A DNA stretch of 64,000 bases, from the NCBI GenBank assembly GCA_942159475.1, contig OW804096.1:110334194-110398193 (forward strand). The letters are read 5' to 3'. Numbering within the stretch: position 1 is the stretch's first letter; every line of letters begins with the position of its first letter. The notes beneath the pieces are model-generated. The model saw only the letters and a list, made by a program, of their open reading frames with translations, made no database searches and had not been told where the DNA came from. The position numbers were made by a program, and so were the translations under genes. This DNA comes from Sthenelais limicola (taxonomy: Eukaryota; Annelida; Polychaeta; Phyllodocida; Sigalionidae). Shown one piece after another: positions 19,950 through 29,752 of this stretch.

Positions 19950-20233
19950 TTATAACATCAGAAAGATGCAAAGTGTAGTACATAGAGCTATTCGACTCAT
20001 ATAATTATATGTAAATGATCCGACCCCACTGTTTGATTTAATGATCAGATATAACATAATATGTTGAATGAAAAAGATGTGTTTCGATCATGAGTTTAAT
20101 GTATGAATTAAAGGATGTGAATGGGTATGTTCAGGCAATGAGACGTCCACATGTGCTGGGTCCAGCCATGTGGAACAATATGACAGCCCCCGAAAAAGTC
20201 TCCTTGGGAGGGCTTAAAAATAAATGATATGTG
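19950..20233 (+). pseudogene. Decayed LINE reverse-transcriptase C-terminal tail
   Basis: Across two frames with several stops, the sequence reads KMQSVVHRAIRLI, then DPTPLFDLMIRYNI, then RRPHVLGPAMWNNM and LGGLKNK before a stop. This order (Q..+RAIRLI, then PLFDLM, then R..GP.MWN, then LK) is the familiar end of CR1/L2/Jockey-type ORF2. It is not a copy of the NADAR element, whose own tail differs. It is a 5'-truncated, mutated fragment. Confidence 0.6.
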
Positions 20234-20797
20234 AGAAGGCCACTTTTTCTATTGTTAAGGGTCATTATTAATGATAATTTCTGATTACGGATAAACTATT
20301 GGGCAGAGCTTGGCCGGTTGCTAAAAGCACAGCCAGGAGGCAGTACCAATAAAAAACACGGGTTGGTGAGGACAGAGTGAGTGGGGGGGGGGGGGGGGGG
20401 GGCTGGAAGCAAACGGTAATTAAAGGTATAATAGAAAATCAAAGCGAAAGAAAATAAGGTAAAAGACAGTGGTATAACATTCTGATCAACTTAGAAAAAA
20501 GCTTCACATGGGTGGGCGGTTCAAACAGTAACCCAGCGCGCCTACTGGAATCACTGATTGCACCGACCTGTTTAATTTATATGTACGTAAGGTGAGGAGG
20601 TTTAGATGAGGTGAAATAACAAACAGATAATAAATACACAATATACATCAAGTAAAAAAGTAGAAATGAACAAATTTCCCCTGAATCACTGCAGGCGGGT
20701 GTGGAGCAGGCATTTGGGTTTTTATTCATATTATATGCTTAGGGTATAGGCGAGTCGTCGAACAAACTGAGCGGACAACAACATGATCAAGGTATTT
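20234..20797. other. Intergenic DNA, 20-G run
   Basis: A run of 20 G lies at 20383-20402. No gene is seen. Confidence 0.5.
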
Positions 20798-22290
20798 ATT
20801 ATGGTGGACGGTATTGGGGGGTACCGAAATCCGAAATCCGTTCCGATGATAGAGGGGATTATATAGAGTTTGAAATGTCAGCATTTCGATGGACAACGAC
20901 GTTCGTTGAATATTTAAGATTGCGATATGTGACTCATTTTCCTTTAACACATCACATATGATTTTATCTTAATATATTTTGAATATATCTATGCAAACAT
21001 ATATACATGTATATATACACGCACAAGTATACCTGTATACACATATACATGTAGATTATATACATCTATGTATGTACCTATAGGTACATAGAGAGAAACA
21101 GAGACAGAGAGGGGGGGGGGGAGAGGCAGACAGGGAGATTGCAATTGAAAGAAAGTAAGAAAGAGATGGGTGGAAAAGAAGAGGAAGAGCAGGGAATATT
21201 TTTTTCAGGAATATATATATATTGAATATATCCAGGTATATGTGTGATGTTTTACAGGAAAATGTGTCATGAGTCTAAAAAAAACTCAAGAATATCGCTT
21301 TCCGTTTTAGATAACTCATAGTTCCCTCAAAATAATTCCGATCCAAACATAAAAATTATTCGAGAACCCCCTGAATGTCAGGAATACAGTCCTGTTTTTA
21401 GATTTTAAATCGCATTGTTAGTTCTTTCGTAACAAATTATTTCCGTCGGCCGCATCAAGTCGTTCGAAACGATATAAATCACCCGATTCTATGGCATATT
21501 TATTTTTTATTTCAAAGTTTCAAAGTTTTTCGAAGTGATTAATTCACTAGATTTCTTTGGTGGAATATTCCTATTTTTGGAGGGTTTATTGCTTCTAGTC
21601 ACATAAATATGTGTACCAAATCCCAAGACATTGCACTGAATATATCATTGCGTTTTGAAGGTTATCGTATAGAATACATTTAGTTACTTTAGTAGTAATT
21701 GTCCAACATAACTATATCGATCATGGAGCATAGATTAATGAAATAATTTGATTTAATTCCTGGTAGGATATTCTTCGATTTCCATAATTGTTTTGCTGTT
21801 TTGCTGTTGCTGATCTAATCTTGATATCTCATAGTATGTTTCCAAATTATAAGACCAATTAAAAAAGTTTATATTTCAGCTATGTTTTCTTTATACAATT
21901 CTAATGTAACAATGCTACAGGGGAATATGGATTAATACTCGCACCTAGTTATATATATAGCTATGTAGAGAAAGCCTTATGGGAGGTGTTAGTATGAGTA
22001 GGCAAGCCTTCCCTTTTGTGCGCGCTTGACTGATTTCCTAATCCCCGCATTGCGTTATCCCAATGCCTGCTACTGCGTAGAATTATATCATATTTAATTA
22101 CGCGATACACATGACTCACTATACGCTATTAATTACTAGATCTAGGGATTTTTCTTAGCGTGTACACATGTATGGATTATATGTATGTGGCAGTGTTGGA
22201 TGCAGCAAAAGGGATGATTTATTAGCATTACATTAATAGAGAAATATATTGGTTGTTGCATCAGACCAAAAGCTAGATATGACCATTTTC

Positions 22291-22361
22291 AATTCCTACT
22301 GCAAGAAACAATGCTAAACTGCAAGCTGATTGTGCAATATATTTAATGCTATCCGGGAACC
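22291..22361 (+). repeat. Dispersed 70-bp repeat, copy 1
   Basis: It shares ttcctactgca, ctgcaagctgattgtgca and gggaacc/aggaacc in the same order with copies at 52431-52502 (+) and 61648-61719 (-). The tactgca and tgcagta strings (intact in copies 2 and 3) could pair as a stem. Confidence 0.8.
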
Positions 22362-22524
22362 TTCAACCTTTGTCCTTGATCATGAGTACTAACATGATTG
22401 GTCATGAGTATGTTATATGAAGGATCATTTATCTTGTATATGGAATAGTTGTAGCATTATTGTAGGCAATGTATACGGATAATTATACACACCTGTAGCC
22501 TATGTGTATGCATGTATACATCCA

Positions 22525-22715
22525 CGACGAGAGAGATAGAGGGATTGAGAGAGAGAAAGTAAGGCAGAGAGGAAGGGGAGAGAGAGAGGAGAGAGGAGAG
22601 ATAGAGGGGGTAGATGAGAGGATAGATTTGCAATAAAAGAGACAGAGAGAAAAGAGACATAGAGGAAAGAGACAGAGAGGGAGAGAGAGCAGAGACAAGG
22701 AGGAGAGGGAGAACG
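22525..22715. repeat. 190-bp purine (GA-rich) tract
   Basis: Nearly all purine on the plus strand (gagagaga, ggaggagaggga). The long leucine/serine-rich minus-strand frames here result only from this composition. Such tracts can form triplex DNA. Confidence 0.9.
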
Positions 22716-23357
22716 AAATTCTGTCCCATTTCTGTCCAAAATGGTCATTGACAATCATTATAATAACTGACCATAAGAGTGTATTATATGACTGTATCAA
22801 ATATTTAGTGTGAATATAGTATTGGCTCTTGACATGCCTGTTAATACAAAACCAGTTCCAGTTTGTTATTGTTAATTTAATCTTAGCAAAAACAATTCTT
22901 CTAATAATTACTTTCTTTCTTCCAATTACCTACTATTAATCCTGGTGGATCTGATTTCAAATCTAATGCTCTTGTGCGAATATATATATATATAACATTT
23001 TTATTTCAATACATTTCATACATATCTCCTTGTACATAGGTTGCATACATATTTTCATGGATCAAAAAGGGGTAAAACGTCTTCTACACATAGGTTTTCC
23101 TGACGACCCTAACTAAATAAAATAACTGTCTCATCTTATCAAGCGTTGTTTGTAGTTTCATTTTTCATTGTCCTCTTATATAACTATCTTATATTTGATA
23201 TTTTTGAGTCTTTTGAGTCTATAAGTGTTCATGCACTCTCCTTATGTTTTGTAATTTTATAGCATGTCTTGCTGTGTCTTGTTGATGTCTTGGTTTTGGT
23301 TCTCATCTTTGACCATCTTCAAACATATTTTAATATGCTATTATATGTGATTGATCT

Positions 23358-24024
23358 TCCAGACATAAATTTTCTATTTACATGTAATTACATGTATCAG
23401 GATAGTTCCTCGGTATCAAGCTGTACTGCTTAAATTTTGTCCGTATTCCATTTGCATCCCTACGGAGTTAAATATTTATACAGTAAAATTGATAATTGAC
23501 AATCTCAACTCTGCGTACTATTTAAAATATGCGATTTGAACATTGGATCGCCTTTATACAATTTTCTACTTATTACCAACTTTGTTTATTTTGGTATTCA
23601 ATTTACCGATACCTCTGCAGAATTTTTCAGTTCTCTCTGTGAAAGCTTCACTTAGGTTTTCCATGGCCTCTTAGATTTGTTCTTTTCTCAAGGTTTTTAG
23701 ACATAGTTTTTCAGATTTTCATGTATTTACATGTATCATGCATTCTCAAGTATCTATCCTTTGCTTCAAGCTATACTGCTTAAGCTTTATCAGCATCCTT
23801 CAAGTATCCATAAGGAGTGCAAGATTTATACAATAAAATTGAGAATTTATAATCACCATGTTGCGTACTATTAATAAATATACAATTTGATCATTGGATC
23901 TCATTAACAACAACTTTTGTTTCTATATACTACCAACTTATGTTACTGTTGGCATTTAGTTTACAGATACCTCTGCAGATGTATTACCTCTCTCTATGAA
24001 AGTTTCACTTAGGTTTTCAATGAC
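23358..24024. repeat. Diverged tandem duplication, period about 340-357 bp
   Basis: Two head-to-tail copies (about 23358-23668 and 23698-24024) share in order: tacatgtatca, caagct-tactgctta, gcgtacta, cattggatc, cagatacctctgcaga or cgatacctctgcaga, and tcacttaggttttc. No reading frame is conserved between them, so this is non-coding. Confidence 0.8.
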
Positions 24025-24320
24025 GACAGTTAACATTGGGATATTTACTATGTAAATATCAAATAAACATACTTAGATCAATTCGAACAATCTTATGCCC
24101 ACTTTGACTAAAAAGTCAAGTTCCTTTCCCTCCATTTCTCTCATTCAATATACAGTGTCGTTGTATTGACCTTCACTTTTCCTGGGCTTAACAATTCCCA
24201 GATTTCCAGATTTTTGAATACATGTACCAAATCTCAAGATCATGTATTAAATATATCTCTATGCTTCTCAGCCTATGGAGTACATCTAACTAAGAAATAA
24301 TTTCGGCGGCCGAAAAAATA

Positions 24321-24340
24321 ATTTTTGCGGCCGCAAAAAT
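24321..24340. repeat. 20-bp perfect palindrome in a GC-palindrome cluster
   Basis: atttttgcggccgcaaaaat is self-complementary over 20 bp. It sits between two other imperfect palindromes (tttcggcggccgaaa at 24301, attttcggcgccagaaaaat at 24340). The cluster lies just inside the right 32-bp arm of the 20798-24449 segment. Confidence 0.85.
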
Positions 24341-24449
24341 ATTTTCGGCGCCAGAAAAATTCCGAATTCCGCTGAGGGCCCGAAGTTGACCCGAACTTCG
24401 CCCGAATTTCGGGCGGTTTTCGGTACCCCCCAATACCGTCCACCATAAT

Positions 24450-25583
24450 TTATAGTGGCTCAGAGTGGACGGTGCAAAACTAAAGATGACGGGAGCGCCC
24501 TCTACATTCACTGTTTGGACTGTACTGTAGGAAGCCAGCCAATATATCGTATGAGCATTAGACAAGCGTTATCAATAAGATTGTATCAGGACAATAGGTC
24601 TAAGAATATTGAAAATAGGGAACAAACTCGAACCACAAATCACGAATTGTATGAGAGTAAGTTCAAGTATAATTGATAACCTTTACTGGTTTTGTACTTA
24701 TACTAAATACATGGTAAAAGAAAAAAACTCTAGATGTTGACAGTAGGATAGCGCTCTTGCAACTGACCGGACAAAAATAGTGCGAAGCTATTTATATTGG
24801 ACAGGGGTGGGCGGTTCAGTTTGTTCTTCTCTCCTCCTCCAATAACCTCTAACAACACATCATGTGTCGGGAACTTTTCTGATTCTTTTTATTTGCTTGT
24901 CACACGATGCAGTCAGCCATATATTGTTGTTCTGCCACAAATCGTTGACTTATATCACATCCGGGCTGTATACAATCTTTCTACAAACCATCGGTGCAGA
25001 AATTATGACATTTTCGGAGGTTTTGGTCACAATGAGTTAAGACGATGTGCAAAATGCTGTTTGTTCCTAGTTGCTTGTTGTACAGGTAGGTATCGGGCGG
25101 CATATTGCTCTTTCCGTAACTAGCTTATCTTCTGTGACAAGTCCCAAGGATTTTAAGTGCACCTTAATGACTTAAAGCAAAAGTTCAAATGTCAAACGTC
25201 GAATATCTCTAGTTTTCAAGTCTAGCCTATCCCATAGACACTACAAAGCACTTGCCAGCATTGCATATATTGTACGAATTTCCCCCACCGATCAAAGACA
25301 AAAAAGAATATAAGGTTGTATTTATTAGGAACATATCACAACACATTTTCGTAAATATGCCAATCAATATATTAATTTCATGATTAAATTCAATAATTAA
25401 AAATCAGCAGTACATTCGCATTCGCAATTAATATTTATCAATTAACTAAAGTGATAAGATACACAGTTTTATCAGGATTTATTAATTACAAAGAGTGAAA
25501 TAGCATATTGACTGATTATTCACAGCTATCAGTAGTTATTGTTTCTCACAAAAATAGAGCATAGGGTAATAGGGCTAACAAAG
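24450..25583. other. Intergenic DNA, no gene recognised
   Basis: Open frames here (for example + 24797-25123) have no known domain. The sequence is AT-rich from 25320 onward. Confidence 0.45.
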
Positions 25584-25868
25584 CTAGGGGTAGGGCCATT
25601 CAGTCATGACTTCCACAATAGATTTCACAAAATACATAACTGAACAAGATAGAGCTTTTTCAAAATGTCTGATAAATGATGGAGTTCCATAAACGTAACA
25701 AATGGGAGGTACAGGAATCCACTGCCATCCTACTCTGTTTTCCCTCCAAAATCTACTTTCTACTTCAAAATGATCCTCAGACATTTTCTGTCCTCCTCCC
25801 CACTCATTATACAGTTGCTTGTGCAGACAATCATTAGAAACAAGAGGACATTTAAATGTGGCCATCAT
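25584..25868 (-). CDS. Uncharacterised 94-codon ORF (possible exon or mobile-element fragment)
   Basis: I do not recognise this protein. It is the most protein-like unassigned frame in the window: balanced composition and aromatic-rich (GWQWIPVPPICYVYGTP, then FIRHFEKALSC), with 5 Trp and 5 Cys. There is a stop codon just upstream of the two start Met codons, and a splice-acceptor-like tag precedes the first ATG. The first codons overlap a repeat shared with 41440-41530, so the 5' end may be repeat-derived. It lies 1.1 kb past the end of the C7orf25-like gene on the same strand. It may be a spurious frame. Confidence 0.3.
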   Translation of the reverse strand: MMATFKCPLVSNDCLHKQLYNEWGGGQKMSEDHFEVESRFWRENRVGWQWIPVPPICYVYGTPSFIRHFEKALSCSVMYFVKSIVEVMTEWPYP

Positions 25869-25935
25869 CTAGCCACATATAGCGGAGCTGGATTAAAAGA
25901 ACTATAATTTCTACATTAAAAAAAATTCTGGATTG
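25835..25935 (-). repeat. Dispersed repeat, second copy at 41440-41530
   Basis: Read on the minus strand, both copies share tgtagaaatta, the central atatgtggcta, and tggccacatt. In one frame both read CRNY-SF-PA---YVA, so the source may once have been coding. The 25.8-kb copy has a stop after that segment. Confidence 0.65.
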
Positions 25936-27029
25936 CTCAATCATATCACTTTTATGTATTTGTATGGCATTCTTCTCTCTCGTCCCTCTCCCCCTCTATA
26001 CCGTATAGGTACCAAGTTTCAAACTCACATGCCGACACAAACATGTGTCCTATTATAATAATTGGGACAAAAGGGAGGGACAACACCCATCCACCGCTGG
26101 TGTTGATAGGTGTTGAATGATGAATGGCACACATGCAAGCATCAGATTTGGGGCCTTAAAATGTGGGCATAAATAGAATCGCATTTTTTTTATTTTTTTT
26201 TAATTGCGATTTCAGGCCAAGACATTTTACAATGGTTTCATACAAAAAACGTTTGTCCACAAAGTGAATATGTTGTAGCGTTGCCTTTCAAAAAGAAAAA
26301 AGAATTTCCATCATTCATTTACATTTATTTAATTTTCGATTTCATTGATTCATATTAATTTTGTATTCATTTATATATTTCGCTTCATTATATGGGGTCT
26401 TAACAGTTGGGCACATTAGGGGACAGGGGGAGAAAGATAGGGTGGGCGTGGGAGTGGGGGGGGGGCGGGGGCGGGGGGTGGACGGCACAGAGAGAGAGTG
26501 TCAGAAGAGTGTGTAGACTCTGTAGACTTGTATTTGAGCTGGGATAAGAGGTTGTCTCCTTTTCATTTTACTTTATACACGGTCAAATCGTTAATAATAG
26601 GTGTAAAATTCCCATTCAAACTGCAACTTTCTTTTTTTCACTCACACATGCCATTCTTATAAAATGTAACCTGTATTTATAGAGGGAATTAGAACACGAT
26701 TAACAGGCACATTAATAAGCACTGAATTAATTTATATGATATATTAGGTAGAGCTTATTCCCCAACATGCGGTATGAGAATACATCAAGATATAACAATA
26801 TTGGTGTAATCGGATATCGGATCACTGCGCATATATGTATGAAAAATCTCCAAAAGGAGATTCTGCGCCACCAATAAGAACTAAACGTGGATAAGTACAT
26901 TACACGGGGGAATATTATCTTCAGAACTTGGTCTTCATGGCCGAACTTCCTTGAGGTTGATGTGTTAAAAACATCTACCAGCAGGTTTCAAGGGGAAATA
27001 TAGAGGGATTTCATATCCTAGACGCCAGG
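25936..27029. other. Region 3' of the C7orf25-like gene, G-rich tract
   Basis: This lies downstream of the host gene stop codon. A strongly G-rich stretch at about 26398-26480 has several runs of four or more G, enough for a G-quadruplex. Minus-strand AATAAA candidates exist near 26327, but the true polyadenylation site is not clear. Confidence 0.45.
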
Positions 27030-27128
27030 TCAACTGGATGATTGGCGATCCTCTATTGTGGTAGCTGTAGACTCCTTCTGCTCTGTCAGCGCTCGGGGTT
27101 CGTGAAGGAAAACTGCAAATGAAATTCC
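27030..27128 (-). CDS. C7orf25: C7orf25/UPF0415-like protein, last coding exon
   Basis: 99 nt, 32 codons plus stop TGA (27030-27032). The exon follows tttctag at a phase-0 acceptor and reads GISFAVFLHEPRALTEQKES. This matches the highly conserved C-terminal end of C7orf25 proteins (F-x-V-F-hydrophobic-H-x-P-R-A-L-T-E). The end of the protein is a short polar tail. Known family members are of unknown function and carry the DUF1308 (UPF0415) domain. Confidence 0.88.
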   Translation of the reverse strand, partial: GISFAVFLHEPRALTEQKESTATTIEDRQSSS

Positions 27129-27710
27129 CTAGAAAGAGAAAATAAATTCCTCGTTACAATTATATTTTCCTGGGTGAGAACGGAATTACACGTCACATGA
27201 GTAAACGATGACCCGTCGTAAGGCTGGCCAGGATGACATAAATACTTGGAAATTAGGGAAATGGGGAAATGTAATTCATAATTATAATAGATGGACCTAG
27301 TAAGTAATCAGGGGACGGTGCTAATTTAGAGGTAGTAATTAGGGAGGGTTTGGCTTCATACAAATGAAGAACACTGGCGAGGAAAGAGGAGATGACCCTA
27401 TGGTCTTGTCCTCTTACCGAAGTTACAATATGACCACAGGTGTTTTGTCTGAAATCCTTGTGTAAACCTTGAGGTAATCAGTACTCATTACCTCCCCTAA
27501 TAGCAAATGCTTCTACAGCTCTTAGCGAGGATTTTACTCATGCGCACTGCATGCTTAGAACAGACTTAAGTTGAAACTTAATAGATATTAACCAAAATGG
27601 TCAATTAAATTGCTCATGTGATTGCATTGCGAGTAATCGTGCTGGGTGTTTATTCTCAGTCCAGGTCCTATTAGTTGGTAACACTCCGTCGAATCCTAGC
27701 GCAATGATGT

Positions 27711-28575
27711 ATATATTATGGAAAGCCATTTATGTACATATCGCCAATCCGTAAAAAAGCACTAGCAGAAATCCTGTTCAGCATTATACAGTTACTGTTC
27801 AGCAGTACACAGGGCCGGGATGGTAGCCTACCGCGGCCGTGGTAGGCTTCTGCCCTGCTGATCAGCAACATGTCTCTTGTCTCAGTTGCAGGATAGGAAC
27901 TGGTCAGCAATATTCATTCCTGAATAGCCTTTTTTTTAAGAATTAAAAGAATAGTTAATTCCTAAAATGTAACTTTGGAGAAGAATAGGAAATTTTAAAG
28001 TGTGGGTTGGGGGCTATCCCGCGGCTGAACAGCAAATAAAATTCCTAGTCCGCATGCTTTTTCTATGGCTATTCTTACCTCTGCATTTCTGATCAGCATC
28101 CTAATCTTCCTGTTTTAGAGTTATGGGGATATGAACATAAATGGCTTTCCATAGTATTCATATAAAAGGTGTATAGGAGTCATGATATAAGTATATATAT
28201 TGGGGGCGAGGGGTAATCATGGTGAGAAATATGTGTGGAGTATCAGAGATTTAAAAGATTGCTGAACAGCAAAACGTTTTGCGGAATGGCGCCCAAGCCG
28301 GGGAAGAATAGGAGAAGCATGATGCTGTTCAGGAATTGGTCATGGCTGAGCAGGAATTATGAAACTGAAGGACTAGTAAATTCCTAAAATGTGACTTTTT
28401 GGAAGAATGGGAAGAGTGCGGATTGGGGCCTATCCCGCAGCTGAACAGGAAATAAAATTCCCAGTCCGCATGCTATTTCTATGGCTATTCTTCCTTCTGT
28501 ATTCCTGATCAGCATGCTAGTCTTCCCGTTTTAGAGTTATGGGGATATGTATACAAATGGCTTTCCATAATATAT
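27711..28575. mobile_element. 865-bp nonautonomous element in the last intron
   Basis: The terminal inverted repeat atatattatggaaagccat (21 bp perfect in all) is at 27711-27731 and inverted at 28555-28575, with TA beside each end. A third, internal inward copy (aaatggctttccata) ends at about 28155. Inside are two direct copies of about 210 bp (27940-28155 and 28365-28572). Another internal feature is a 24-bp palindrome (agcctacc...ggtaggct, 27826-27849). No transposase frame is present. It lies wholly within the intron between the last two exons of the C7orf25-like gene. Confidence 0.7.
27940..28572. repeat. Two direct 210-bp copies inside the intronic element
   Basis: 27940-28155 and 28365-28572 share attcctaaaatgt, ggctatcccgc-gctgaaca / ggcctatcccgc-gctgaaca, agtccgcatgct, tctatggctattctt, ctgatcagcat, ttttagagttatggggatat and aaatggctttccata in the same order. 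The spacing is about 420 bp. Confidence 0.85.
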
Positions 28576-29054
28576 GTCGGCCCAAAATGCCAGTCCGATG
28601 AATAGATCAAACTGGGTGTTTTGGGTTATGGTAATAATGGTCATATATATGTTCTATTTCACATTGACCGGCAGGCAAGTAGAACTGTCAGGAGAATAAA
28701 CACCTTTGTTAATCAACCCCGCAATGCATTGTAATTTAGATCAAGGCATCTAACAACTAAGCACGACATGCTTTCCTTCCCCCGCCAGACCAGCTAGGAA
28801 CCAGTGGCATATATAGAAGGCAGCATAATTTGTGGTTTTATGTGACAACCCCCAATCAGGGAATAATCTGCCATGGCTTTATTTAGTAACCGCATGGAAT
28901 GATCCCCATTGGTTCCACCTGATACGGTCGGATCCTAAAGACAAAGGCAAATAATTGCAGGGATGAATCTGCAAACATTAATAAGTATAATTATAATTGA
29001 CTCCAATGGTGAAGACATGGCTTTTTTATTGGGAGCTATTTGCTATCACCTTAC
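28576..29054 (-). other. Intron of the C7orf25-like gene (rest)
   Basis: Non-coding part of the intron between the exons at 29055-29135 and 27030-27128. Nothing further is seen. Confidence 0.7.
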
Positions 29055-29135
29055 CTGGTTTCCAGCCGCCCTGACAAAGCCTATATTGGCAGACATTGTG
29101 ATGGCTTGTAAACTGTCCCCAGTGCCGAAGATGTT
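29055..29135 (-). CDS. C7orf25: C7orf25/UPF0415-like protein, penultimate exon
   Basis: 81 nt, 27 codons, phase 0 at both ends. Acceptor ttattcag before AAC; donor CAG|gtaagg. It reads [16 protein letters not shown] followed by [11 protein letters not shown]. The IFGTGD..QAIT..AN.GFVRAA block is a signature of the UPF0415/DUF1308 family and the most conserved part of the protein. The perfect splice sites and uninterrupted motif argue for an active gene. Confidence 0.92.
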
Positions 29136-29567
29136 CTGAATAATAACACAAATGGTAATCACAGCCTATGTACATGTATGACCAACTGTGCGAGAATAGA
29201 CGCTGCGATTCTGAAGACGTATCGGAAGAATTAACAGGCAGAATGTATAGGCAGATCTTACAGGGTAGGGAATACCTTTTCCGGAACCGGGATCTTACAT
29301 GATCTTAGAGTTCATGGAAGGACGCTCTTTCAAAGAACATGAAAGAACATAGGTCTTAAAGAGACAAAGACTGAATGTACTGACACTCCAGCAGAAACAT
29401 TATTGTACGGTATAGAAAGAAGCGCAATATTTCCTTGGTCGGGTAAAGGTTTTATCAGGACCATATTATTAAATAAGAATTGGCTGATATAGTAATATCC
29501 CACTGTAATCATCAATGATGTGATTCCCTAAGACTAAGCCGACGGGCTGATTACCCCCGGTGATTAC

Positions 29568-29752
29568 CTTGGCACGATCCTTGACCCTGGCGCTCATGTT
29601 CAGTTGATTGGCACCATCTGACGGACGGTCAGGAACTATCTTGAGCTTCTCTAGGAGAAGTTCCGCTCTGGCTTTTTCATTAGGGCCACCAACAGTAGCT
29701 AGAATAGTCCGAAAATCCTGCACGGCCGTCTCACAAGCAAATAGCTCTTTTC
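29568..29752 (-). CDS. C7orf25: C7orf25/UPF0415-like protein, third exon from the end
   Basis: 185 nt. Acceptor attttag before GA; donor AAG|gtaatc. The first two bases complete a Gly codon with the previous exon (G|GA). It reads GKELFACETAVQDFRTIL, then TVGGPNEKARAELLLEKL, then IVPDRPSD. This matches the E-L-F-A-C-E---V-D-F---L---GGP-E--R and V-P-D-x-P-S blocks of C7orf25. The exon ends in phase 0 and joins the NIFGTGD exon directly. Confidence 0.92.

Larger units (their letters stand above)
20798..24449. mobile_element. 3.65-kb segment bounded by a 32-bp perfect inverted repeat
   Basis: 20798-20829 (attatggtggacggtattgg, six G in all, then taccgaaa) is exactly the reverse complement of 24418-24449. 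Thirty-two identical bases at this distance suggest either the ends of one element or two insertions of the same family. Nothing inside encodes a transposase. Contents are AT-rich sequence, a purine tract, a tandem duplication and GC palindromes at 24301-24420. No clear target duplication is seen outside the arms. Confidence 0.4.

Noticed and set aside
22457..22800. Three overlapping Ser/Leu-rich minus-strand frames
   Set aside because: They come from a GA-rich purine tract; all three frames are open because of composition only.
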